Origin: Metellina segmentata
Lineage: Eukaryota > Arthropoda > Arachnida > Araneae > Tetragnathidae
Direction of reading: 5' to 3'
Assembly: GCA_947359465.1 (NCBI GenBank)
Contig: OX375878.1
Coordinates: 75,374,416 to 75,438,415, forward strand
DNA length: 64,000 bases
Shown here: positions 1 through 9,969 of the stretch, piece after piece
Position numbering within the stretch: the stretch's first letter is position 1
How the letters are laid out: each line of letters starts with the position of its first letter
Notes under the pieces: generated by a model
What the model was told of the DNA's origin: nothing
Databases searched by the model: none
Seen by the model: only the letters and a program-made list of their open reading frames with translations
Made by a program: the position numbers and the translations under genes

Positions 1-292
1 TGTTTCTGAGGACATCACCTGAAAATTGATGACATGCCAAAATTACTCAGGAGAAAAATAAAAAGGTGACACCACCCATGGAGAAAATGAGGGACTTCAA
101 GAAGTTTGGAGTCCACTAGAGAAATACGAAATTCAAAATCGATGTCTTGATAATAGATTTTTAAAAATTATTATATAGTGTTACAACTATTATCTCCGTT
201 CAGAAGCCAGCAGGCTCGGTAGACAAGTAGTTAGCACCTTACTCGAGATTCAACAGCTTGGGATTTCATAGTGGTTTGGAATCCACCTTGAA
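1..292. other. No feature seen
   Basis: AT-rich sequence with no open frame, repeat or motif that I can support. Confidence 0.5.
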
Positions 293-557
293 CCCTCCTG
301 GTGGTTCCTTGTCTTGACGAGATATCTCGTTATCAACAAGACTGACTAGATCTTGGTGAACTATATATCTCGGCATTAGAAGAAATTGACAAGATCTTGA
401 TCTCGTCATAGTAAAAAATCGTATCAGTATCTTGATGACGAGATATCAAAATTGGAAGGACTTTGATGGACGAGATATTGCGTCAAAATCACTTCAATCG
501 GAGGGTTAAGCCATATCAATGGAAGGGTTAAGCCATATCACTTCAATGGGAGGGTTA
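293..557. mobile_element. Palindrome-rich MITE, piggyBac-like ends
   Basis: The left end reads TTGA|CCCTCCTGGTGG and the right end finishes GGAGGG|TTAA, so the termini CCCTCC/GGAGGG are inverted repeats. The right TTAA is intact and the left one is mutated to TTGA. A related copy at 36120-36317 has the same head after a perfect TTAA. Inside are repeated GACGAGATATC motifs, including the 14-bp perfect palindrome ACGAGATATCTCGT at 317-330. The right terminus is repeated three times (around 505, 531 and 557) as GGAGGGTTAAGCCATAT-like units. CCC-ends with TTAA targets are typical of piggyBac-type non-autonomous elements. The superfamily assignment is inference; no transposase is present. Confidence 0.5.
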
Positions 558-1170
558 AGCCATATTTCAGCCTTTATATTTATAACTGGCCGATAGTAAA
601 AATTTACAATCGATATATTCCTTCAAAAAGAAACGTCTTTAAATCTTTCAAAATTGCACTAATACAATATGTCTATGTCTCATTAGCCATCAAATAGAAA
701 CAAATTGCCATAGAGTGACAAATTAATCATTCCTTTCCGAGCCTAATGTCTTAAGAGTGTTGCACTTAGATAGTCTTTCCTCTTAGAATAATCGATATTA
801 ATTTATTAAAGCTACTTAGAAATTTCAAAATGACTTAAAAGATGTTGTTACTATCACCTCAGTGCATTTTGATACACTTGACCTGTAAATTGGAGGTACA
901 CTGATTAATCAATTGTTCCAGATCATACATACAGATTAAACGTCCCGTACACATGTTTAGTTAAATTAACTGAAATTATTACTGTTTTAAACTTGTATTA
1001 TTGTTTTCATATTTTTTCAGCGAAAGAAGATATGTATGGTTGATGCAAAATACAACATAATATTCTCCAAAAATTGATGATTTTGTATTTGGTATTTTTT
1101 TAATAACGTAACACTGGCAGTATCACAACAGGCTATTGACAAAAATTGAGCATTTCTAATACATACAGAT
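558..1170. other. No feature seen
   Basis: AT-rich unique-looking sequence. I see no gene or repeat structure. Confidence 0.4.
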
Positions 1171-1890
1171 CCGTGGTAGTCTAGTTAGAATAGAAACGGA
1201 TTAGCACAACCGGAGGGATGCGAGTTCAAAACTCAATCCAATTTAAAATCGTCGTGTATGTGGGGGATCGTGCGCGTTAAATCTGCCGTGGTCTCAAATG
1301 TTCTCATGTTGACATTGTGTGGAAATATGGAGAGTAGGGATCCAGTTCAAGTATAACCTCGTCATCAAACCGTAATTCAAAATTACGTGGTGTCTTTCCA
1401 TTATCGTAACTGACCAATCGCAGTCAGCAATAGCCCTTTGTGTTACTGCAGTCTGACGTTAAGGCCCAGTGCACACATGCGGTGTTCCAACGTGCGGATC
1501 TGATGCGGCAACGCAAGTGCGGTTTGAGATACATTAGATCCAATAGAGTAGTGCACACATACCTCCGGCGCCGCTGCGGGTGACGCACATCCAACTTGCG
1601 TGCAATTTGTACCGCAGTTCCCCAGAACGCCGCATTCGTTTCACCGGTCTCAAGTACCTTGTTTTCATAAGTTAATGGAATATAAATAATTATTAAAAAA
1701 TGTATGTATCCAAAAACGTCTATTTTGTTTCAAAGTATATTTTTTGTAACCAAGTAAGCGAAATAAAACCGTTTTCTTTGATAGCTAACCTTCGCAAATG
1801 GCGTCATTTCAGGGTTATGTGTGCATAGTTGGGCTTCGTTGTCACACGTTGAAAAATAGGATGTGTGCACCGGGCCTAATTCAACTACTT
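1171..1890 (+). mobile_element. SINE family 1 copy, interrupted by a MITE
   Basis: The body (GTCGTGTATGTGGGGGAT..., GTTCTCATGTTGACATTGTG, AAATTACGTGGTGT) matches the family-1 SINE copies at 18757, 23103, 43680 and 56803. A degenerate tRNA-like head with a GAGTTCAAA B-box remnant begins near 1171. The tail GACGTTAATTCAAC is split: GACGTTAA ends at 1462 and TAATTCAAC resumes at 1877. The intervening 414 bp is a separate DNA element. Confidence 0.7.
1463..1876. mobile_element. PIF/Harbinger-like MITE, 414 bp
   Basis: The terminal inverted repeats are GGCCCAGTGCACACAT at the left and, read inward on the other strand, GGCCCGGTGCACACAT at the right (one mismatch in 16). The 3-bp direct repeat TAA flanks both ends (1460-1462 and 1877-1879). 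A TWA target duplication and GGC-initial ends are the PIF/Harbinger hallmark. There is no transposase. The element sits inside a SINE tail whose uninterrupted version is visible in other copies, so the boundaries are secure. Confidence 0.8.
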
Positions 1891-3604
1891 TCCGAATACA
1901 AACATTAATAGGAAACATGTAAGAGTAAAATCTTCGTTTGGTTAAAGAAATATCAGAATAGTTTTCTCCTTGTTACCAAGTATTCAGATTCAAATCGTAG
2001 AACCACTTTGTAATTAGATCCCATTAGCTCGATTGCATTCAAACTTCACAAAAAAAATGTCTGCAAATCTGTTAATCTAAAAGTGATTGTCATCCTAAAA
2101 ATTATACAACATACCATCGGCCTGCAAACGAGACAGGCTATCAAAAGCTTCAAATGAGTTTTTTGGTTTTTGTGAATCATAATGTGGTGATCTCTCTCTC
2201 TCTCTCTCTTTAAAATAGTTAAGTCCACTATGTAGTTATTTCTTTACGTGGATTGTTGATTTCTTCTTGAAAAACATATACAAAAATTAATAATGTTGTC
2301 AACATCACAACAGAGGCACCAATCTTCAAAATTTACGCTTCTACAAAAACTTGCTTCGAGAAAAATCGTTACAACTCCAAAGTTGTTTTTTCATGAAAAT
2401 CGGCGTTTCCACTAAGAATCAAGTTTATTTGTGGCTTTGTCAGCATAAAACATGACACAGTGAATTAAAAAGTGCAGTTAGATGAAAATCGACAAAATGC
2501 AGATTGGTGCCTTTGAAGTGGTACTATATATAACGATATACATTATTTATAACTTTATTGATACGTTGCTATAGAAATACGAAAACATAATAAAGCTTCT
2601 CTATTTTAAATAATTGAGTAAAAATCACAAAATATAATAAGTAATTGTAAAAATAAAAATTACAACCTTCACATTCATTGAAAATGGAATTTTCCTCCCT
2701 TCGTTCTCTCAAAACTTTTTTTCACTTATATGTTTCACTTGCATGACGTCGATATCTTGTTACTAATAGACAATAATATGAACTCTATGAGAAAGTTTTT
2801 TATGCGAGTCCCCCTAACTATAAAATAGAATAAAACGCTTTCATACCATTCAAAGTATTTTTTTTCAAAAGTGTGATTCGTTACACAAAGCCCGAACATG
2901 TTAAAACTTTATTAGTAATAAAATCATGTACTTAACATCCGATTTCTTTTCATGCAAGAAGAAACAGTCATCGCCCATAAGTTGACTGAACTTGTCCCCA
3001 GCTTTAGCCCACTCGGTGATTAACAGCGACAAAAGCCGAAATGATCCTATCGAATCACATCGTTTCCACGCCGAATCACATTTTGTTATACAAAATTTTG
3101 AGTAAAAACTTTCTTTTCTGCCATTTCCTCTCGCAAATCCGTTTATCAAAGGGAACAGCTGAAAAGGTCAGGAGTGGTAAACACAAAAAAGCCACGCTGC
3201 GAAGAGCGCGATCCGGAAATCAGCATGTTAAGTGAAGAAGCGGATTAATTTAGGACAATGGGGGCTGATTCAGAAAAGTGACCCTATCTTTGCATCAGGG
3301 TAAAAAAAAAAGAAACGGATGGTGAAGGGGAGGGGACATTACCTTGTAAACATTTCCTAAAGGGATGCGTATCTTGTTGAGTGACTTCCACACCCTACGA
3401 CTGGGGTCGCTTCGTCGCGCTTGGCGGTATCATCGCAAATAAGAAGTCGTTGTAGAAGATATTTTCTGTTAACTTAATACCTACGGTTGCAACGCTTTGG
3501 GATCAATAGATAGATCCAGTATGGCTGTTCTGCTGAGGAAATATAAAAGTAGTGTGAAATAGTAATTTTTATATGCGAACATTATCATGCGACTTAAACT
3601 TTTA
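1891..3604. other. AT-rich spacer, no gene seen
   Basis: Mostly AT-rich with short spurious frames. It contains one CT microsatellite (listed separately). About 3120-3440 is a less AT-rich patch without repeats. I cannot assign a function. Confidence 0.4.
2191..2209. repeat. (TC)n microsatellite
   Basis: An uninterrupted run of about nine and a half TC dinucleotides. Confidence 0.9.
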
Positions 3605-3611
3605 GTAAATA

Positions 3612-3690
3612 GCCGAACAACCGATCTAGTGGTCAAGGTGTTGGTCTCTGGATCGGAAGGTTCCTGGTTCGAATCCGGGTTCAGGGCATC
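3612..3690 (+). mobile_element. SINE family 1 tRNA-like head
   Basis: The head CCGATCTAGTGGTCAAGGTG...GGTTCGAATCC carries box-A-like and box-B-like pol III promoter motifs. It matches the heads at 18770, 30015, 47258 and (reverse) 58870-58940. The SINE body is absent, so this is a truncated or chimeric copy. Confidence 0.6.
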
Positions 3691-3755
3691 TATGTAAATT
3701 GTGCTGTCTTTTGTTAGGGGCAATGTTGGTCCACCCACTGGGTTCCCCTATACAA

Positions 3756-3879
3756 GTGACCATCACTTCCGGCCTTGTAGTGGCCAAGGACAAGTCCTTA
3801 GTGCCCGCCATTGGAAGTAGTGACCATTGCTTCCAGCCTTGTAGTGGCCAAGGAAAAAGTCCATTGCCCGCCATTGGAA
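3756..3879. repeat. About 60-bp tandem duplication
   Basis: Two adjacent copies (3756-3816 and 3820-3879) share GTGACCAT, CCTTGTAGTGGCCAAGGA and GCCCGCCATTGGAA, with a few substitutions and a small indel. This is probably part of an unidentified dispersed element extending to about 4080. Confidence 0.75.
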
Positions 3880-4094
3880 AATAAAAAGTTTTTAGTAACG
3901 TGACCCTTACACCACTTTCGTCTGCCACGTGTGAGCGAGTATTCATTTTCTGACTGATCCACAGGACGAAGACGACCAACCATTGATTCATTATCTGATT
4001 GGTCCACGGACCAAAGTAGTAGTTTGGGGATTTCATCATTTTTGGCACAACTATAGAAATCCCAATTTTGCACATTTACCACACTAACTATGAT

Positions 4095-4680
4095 TAAATT
4101 TTGCACATTTGCACTTTGCATTAAGATGTTATATTACCAAACGAAGCAATGAAACGGAAAATCGGCCGTCAACTAAGTGCTTGATTATATCGACTTTATA
4201 GAATTTTTCATATATATGTTGAATTTATCCTTAGGTATTTGAGAAAGAGCTGTTGGTCTCGCCGGGATGAGATTTAACCAGACCTTCTACGGAAAAACGT
4301 ACGTCTATGATAATTCAGCTGTGGTGAGTAAATTTATCTCAAACCCGGAGGCTGTATACGGCCCTACTTTAATTTTTATCACACCCACAGAACGGAGATA
4401 CAGAGCTCTAAATATTTTAATCAGGTCCCCCAGTTCCGGTCAGATAGGGTCCAAAAATATTTTTTATCATGCTCGCAGTACAGAAATGAATAGGTTTACC
4501 TGAATCACTGACCAGATTGGGCTTTCCGGATAGTTTTACTCGGCCCGCAGATGCAACCCTCGAAATGTCATTACCTGGTCAGCAGACAAGATACGGCTTT
4601 ATGAATATGTTTAATGGGCGCGCAGACCGTATACAGACATCCTATATTCCTATAGGATACTCATCTCTATATTAAAAAAA
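4095..4680. other. Unassigned GC-richer patch
   Basis: This stands out from its AT-rich flanks and keeps a plus-strand frame open from 4267 to 4503 (78 codons). I recognise no protein family. A strong donor-like GTG|GTGAGTAAA occurs at about 4322. It may be an exon, a decayed transposon or a conserved non-coding element. I see no tandem or inverted structure. Confidence 0.25.
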
Positions 4681-5530
4681 GTTACCGCTGCCGCCGCCGC
4701 TGGATTGAAAACTCGCTTTTTTTGCTCGATTCTAAGACGGTTTCCGAAGAAAGTACGGATCAGAAAATTACAAAATTGACATGATCAGTTTAAAACTGTA
4801 CAGGAAACAAGACTAATTAGATTTTTTTTTTTCCTATGCGGCTGTTAGTTTAGTGTTTATAAAGTGTCAAAGTTGAGAGAGCTAAATTTCTAACGCGGGT
4901 GAGAAAAAGCCGTACAACTTTTAGTCTTCAGACGTGATTTTTTTAGAGTACTCTTTATGTGAATTTTTGCAGGACGCCAAGTTCTTTTTAGAACTTTCAA
5001 TTTGGTTCCTGATAATATTTTATTTTAATTAGGGAAAAATCGGGACATTTTCGTTACTTTTTTTAAACTGTCATATCTATATCTTATTACTATTAAATTT
5101 TAAATTTGGAGATATCGCAGAAAACCATAGAAAGTATTCTTCTTACAGTACAATTAGTTTTGAAATTGGTTAATAAATAAAGTTGATGCGAAGAAAAGTT
5201 GGTCATACAAATTTCGGAACTTTTAGATCGTAATTTCCGATACAAAACTAAAACTGGCCCCCAAACTGAGGAGCCCACTAGGTCATAAAAAAATGTGTAT
5301 TTAAAATAGAAGAAAATTGGACCAAGCGTTATTCAGCGAATACCTACACTGAAATTTGGGCAAACGGATTTCATTTGACTTTTTTTTTATTTTGAATTCG
5401 ACGCAGCTTGTCTGTTTCTGGACCTTGGGCTATGAAAACAAATTGAGCTTCATTTCATTCAATCCTTTGTACTTACATACAAAGTGTCCATAGTAAGATA
5501 AGAGAAAACGGGTTAACGAGCACTTGAATT
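4681..5530. other. No feature seen
   Basis: AT-rich, with short homopolymer runs only. Confidence 0.4.
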
Positions 5531-6110
5531 ATGTATTTGTATTTTAGTAGATGCACATCATCCAACATGATACTGGAGTTAGAGTACAGATGTCTGGGAG
5601 AAAAAATGCTTAAAGAAACTTCAAAAAAGTGGAAGCAAACCACCAATCAAAAACATGCAAGGCTTGTGATTCAAGAACCTTCCATGAAAATATCATCTCA
5701 GATCCTTCGTCTTAGCAGGGGTAAGATGAGGGTGATAGTTGGATTTCTCACAGGCCACTATCACCTAAGAAAACACCTTCATAGGATGGGAATCTTTAAA
5801 GAAGAACCCCTATGCAGGAAATGCAATATGGTGGAGGAAACTGCCCACCACATACTTTTTGAATGCGAAGCTCTGCTTCACATAAGGTACTCAAGTCTAG
5901 GTCTTGGAACAGAACTTGATACTATTCACGAAGAACCTGTCAAAAGCCTTTTGGCCTTTCTTAAGGAATCTGGCTTTCTCTGACAAGAGTATCGATAAAC
6001 AATGGGGTTTGAGGCAATATTCCCTAGTGGAATTAGCACCTAGGGCTTTCCTGACCTCCCCACTCTATATGAATATGAAAAAAAAAAACAGATGTCTGGG
6101 GCCTGTATAG
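5531..6110 (+). mobile_element. Non-LTR retrotransposon, 3' ORF2 remnant
   Basis: The frame 5531-5983 (150 codons) ends with the segment characteristic of the C-terminus of Jockey/CR1-type ORF2 proteins, after the RNase H region: SRGKMRVIVGFLTGH..L.KHLHRMGI, then the Cys/His cluster CRKCNMVEETAHHILFEC and a short tail. Recognisable similarity starts near codon 30. Reverse transcriptase and endonuclease domains are missing, so this is a 5'-truncated dead copy, as usual for target-primed insertion. The sequence to about 6110, including an A run and TGTCTGGGGCC, may be its 3' UTR. The clade assignment is from memory of the motif and is not certain. Confidence 0.75.
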
Positions 6111-7240
6111 AATCATCCACAAATTACATATTCTTTATAGATGCTTTCTCTTTTAATATAACGGAAAATATATCCAATTCATGTATTTCAAATGGATGCT
6201 CCATGAAATCTGGTTCAGATTCCACACGAATAATTTGTCGTCAAAAAGAAAATTTACAAAGACAAAGCGATGTTTATCGAATTTGAAAGAAAATCCTTTT
6301 TAAATCCATCTTTAAAAGTTCTAAACGAGAAGTATTTTTTCGTTGGTAGTTTCCTTACGTTTTATTTAAAAAAAACTTTCATAAAGCCAAATACCGATTT
6401 CGGTTCATGAAAGAAATTCTGTATTGTTTTACAAAAGCTGACCTGTTGTAGCGTTTTGTAAGTTTGAAAGAGAGTCTAGGTTTAATTTTTGCAAAATTTT
6501 ATGCAAATTTTATTTTTATAGCAGAGAAATAGTAAAACAAAATGAATATTTAGTTCCATTTCGAAAAAGAGAACAATTTACGCAGTTTCCTGCTTTTATT
6601 ACAGGGTTTAAGTTGTCGGCCTGAAAAGTTTTAAACATTATATGGAACTTGCAAACATTTTCTTAGTGATTTATTTCTATATACTATTTTTTGGGCGTTA
6701 AGTGTGACGAATCAAGGGTATAACTGTGCATACTTCATGACGAATCAGGTTGGTTTTCTATTGAAAGTGCTATTATTTTGGGTATTGATTTTTTCAAATA
6801 TAATCATATAAATTGTATAAACAATAATAGTTGTTTTTGGAATTTTTTTATCTGATCTATTATTTTTAAACTGGCATTGAACTAAATAATTTTGTTGGGT
6901 GAAAACCAGTTTAGTCATTGTTTTCCACTCAATATTTATTTCTTTAAATATCAATCAAAAACAAAGTCAGGAAAATTCGCTTAGTATTACAACAGATAAA
7001 CATCAGAACATTTTTATTTTCTCTTCACGTTCCTCTTTCATAATATTGAAAATCCGTTTTCGCTTGGAAATTTAAGAAGTAATCTTGGTTCCGATTATTT
7101 TCTTAATTAATAAACATAACTATAAATTTTAAGACATAAACCTATGAGTTGTAATACAGTTACTGATAAAATACGATAAAAAACAACGTTGATTTTATCT
7201 ACCTAACTGTTAATAGAAAGTTGATGTATATCAAGCTTTG
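6111..7240. other. No feature seen
   Basis: AT-rich, with no repeat or gene that I can support. Confidence 0.4.
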
Positions 7241-7375
7241 TAATAAAAAAAAACTAGGGGGCCCGCCCCCTGCTCGCTAACGCTCGCCAACCCCCGGAGG
7301 ATTGCTACGCAATTCTCATTGGTTCGCTGCGCGAACCTATGCTCGCTTCGCTCGCATCAATGAAGACACGTGTCC
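7241..7375. repeat. GC-rich dispersed repeat fragment
   Basis: CGCTCGCCAACCCCCGG followed by GATTGCTA recurs at 54117-54150 (GACGCTCGACAACCCCCGG...GATTGCTA), so this is an interspersed repeat. The block contains GCTCGCTTCGCTCGC and a hairpin around GGTTCGCTGCGCGAACC. Text ending AGAAATA...ATAGAT near 8090-8106 resembles the end of the 54-kb copy and could be a 3' terminus. The family is unknown; a retroposon is most likely. Confidence 0.45.
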
Positions 7376-7566
7376 TAGCAGAAGGAATTGATTACAAAAT
7401 ATGATATTCCAAAACAATATTTTTCAAATCTTAATTTGTTGTATTACATAAAAGATATATACAGTACCTCTGGAATCAGAATTTAAATGAAAACTTTGAG
7501 CAAATTTTTACTCGCAATGTGAGCGCTGCTTTGGAAATTTAATACCCAGCATGTTGTTTGTGTGTA

Positions 7567-7762
7567 CGGTGGAGTGGTCGTTCACGGTAAGACGTTTGTC
7601 GCCAACTAATTTTTGTCGCCAAATCAAGATGGCGGCCGAATTCCGTCACAGCAGATAGGGTTGGCATAACAAAAACGGCAGATGTGAAGAAAATCCGGCA
7701 AAGGTGAAGGTTACCATATTTGGCGACAAATCGTCTTCTTACCGTGAACGACCACTCCACCG
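7567..7762. mobile_element. MITE, 196 bp, with direct flanking repeats
   Basis: The terminal inverted repeat CGGTGGAGTGGTCGTTCACG continues for about 38 bp at both ends, ending in TTTGTCGCCAA with a 3-4-base indel. TGTGTA directly flanks both ends (7561-7566 and 7763-7768). Because the next base pair is A/T, the duplication could be read as 4 bp (GTGT) with one extra TIR base. The interior has no coding capacity. I do not know which transposase family mobilised it. Confidence 0.85.
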
Positions 7763-7769
7763 TGTGTAC

Positions 7770-8640
7770 ATTTACCCAGTACTCGAGCCACCCATACACT
7801 TTTTGACTGAGTTTGTTGTCGAAAGTTGTAGTGCACGCGTCTTGTTGTACTATAATTGTTAGACTTGAAAAGGACCGTTTTTTAAATAGCCCTGAAAAGA
7901 TCCTCCGCTTTCTTAGATTTCTATTACAAACCGCAACAGCTCGTCTATAATTCATTTTTTTTTTCAATAAAATTTCATCTGATAATGCTATAGATTCAAA
8001 TAAGGCGCGAGGCTCCTAGTAAACAAACAATCGCACAATGTTGCCAAAACGCGGTAACAAATAACATCTTTTTTGCGTGCCACGTAAGAGAAATATATAT
8101 ATAGATTATTATTGATTTTACAATGCGGTTGTTATTTTTCAAGGTTTTAAAAGTTAAAAATATTCTCGACTTTCTGGATTTTAGGAAGATTAATTATTTT
8201 TATCCATTTAAAAAAACAAGCATTACTAACAGTTTTAGGTGGTCTTAAATGTATGCGTCCTGTTTCTTTATCACAAAATTGAAGTTCATAAGAAAACACA
8301 CACATTTATTTCCCTATAGTTAACATTATGTATTTAAATTCGTATCAGTTAAACTAATAGCGAAACATTACTACCTTTATATATTTCTTCCTTGATTTAC
8401 CTTCAATTTAAAAAAGAAATATAAATATTGTTATTCAGAAAAATTTTATTCGCTAGGAAATATTGATTTTGCGAATCCGTAATATAAGTTTTTCGGAAAA
8501 AAATATTGAAACGAACTCGATTTTGAAATCACAGGTATCCTGTACATGAATTGTTGTTCTCCGTAGCTTCATTATCGTTATTTAAATTAATGATTAAGTT
8601 ATTTTCTACATCACCCAAATAAATATAACTTCTATATTCA
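7770..8640. other. No gene seen
   Basis: AT-rich, apart from the possible retroposon terminus near 8090-8106. Confidence 0.4.
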
Positions 8641-9345
8641 TTACACGATCATTACACAAATTTACATCTACTCTGACCTCTCTTCAGACATCATAAACAC
8701 CAATTCGAACGTATTTACGAGAAAATTTTGACCCATATTTCTTCTCGACTCCAGCTCCATCCGCTCAAATCCGTCCGTTTCACAACTTCTCCCATTTGCT
8801 TCAGGAAAGGTGCCAGAATCTTGTTCGGTTCGGCTGCCAGGCGCGTGCTTTGCATTCGAGAGTGTTTTGGTGAAAAAGCACACGCGTTCGGGGCACATTT
8901 CACGATAGTTGCTACACCGAAAGCGTTTTAGCGCCAGAAGGCAAAACTGTAACGCAATCCAGCATGTTGCACTTTGCGTGTCACATCTACAAGTAGTTAA
9001 CAGGCAACAACGAGCATGTCGTTCCGCCAATTGAGTGCCTTTCGAAAAACGAAACCCTGCATTTTTTTTTTATTATTTTTCTATTCTCGCTTGTTTGTAG
9101 CATGCTAATTTCCAACCACCTACTGTTATGATTGACGCGCGCTCTGCGCTACAGTGCCTAGGCTATCTCTGCCATCAACATCTGTTGTTCTTGTTAAAGG
9201 ACAAGATTCAGTTATTAAGAGCTGAGGTCGCATTTCAGACGGATTGCAGAATGTGTTGCTGGATTGCCGAGTCTGGGGGAAGGTTTGGTTATAATCCCAT
9301 AGTCGTTCAAGGACAGAACAATCGACTTGATATTGTTAATTGAAT
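8641..9345. other. Non-repetitive GC-richer island
   Basis: Two patches (8650-9030 and 9120-9345) are much less AT-rich than their flanks. They have open frames on both strands (120 codons minus, 71 codons plus), none with a recognisable domain. Balanced openness on both strands argues against coding. This is a candidate conserved non-coding element or an unseen UTR. Confidence 0.25.
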
Positions 9346-9967
9346 CACAACTCGATAGTTCAGGGTCGCTTTTGTCTGATTTTACGCTACGACCGGCTTT
9401 TCGTATTGTATCTCAATAAACATGACAGATAACAAATGGAATTCTTGAATGCTACATTTAAGTGCAGCTTATTCATTTTCATTTCAATGTTGTTTTGACG
9501 TGCTCATTTTATTTAGCAACAGTGTAATATCGTTAATTTGAGATGAACATTCAAGGAATACCATATTAAACGAAATATTACGAAGTTCATTTTCATGTTT
9601 TTACTATTCCCAAATGCATCAGCTTTAACAGATTCTACTAATATTTACTATGGGTAACACAAAGAAGAATGCAGTCTTAATATAACTAATTTATTTTATA
9701 CGTATGTACAGTGCAGTATTTACAGACTAAGAAAAAAGGACTTCGAACCGTCCACTCCGAATATCCCTGATCTAAACGAAACTATATTAGCCTAATTTAT
9801 TTTGTGGAATTATTTGAGGCCACACGCGCTAGTAGAGTTGATAGTATTTTATGTTTATTGAATTTTGATTAATTTATATTTTATCTACTAGGTTTCCATT
9901 TCACCTTTCTTCAATTTCAAGTGAAACCACCTCCGCGCAACAGAGCAAACGTGACGTGTATCTCACA
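9346..9967. other. No feature seen
   Basis: AT-rich sequence without structure that I can support. Confidence 0.4.
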
Positions 9968-9969
9968 TA

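Noticed and set aside
3481..4121. Minus-strand frames of 85, 149 and 107 codons
   Set aside because: They read through the SINE head and the 60-bp duplicated block; the protein repeats mirror the DNA repeats.
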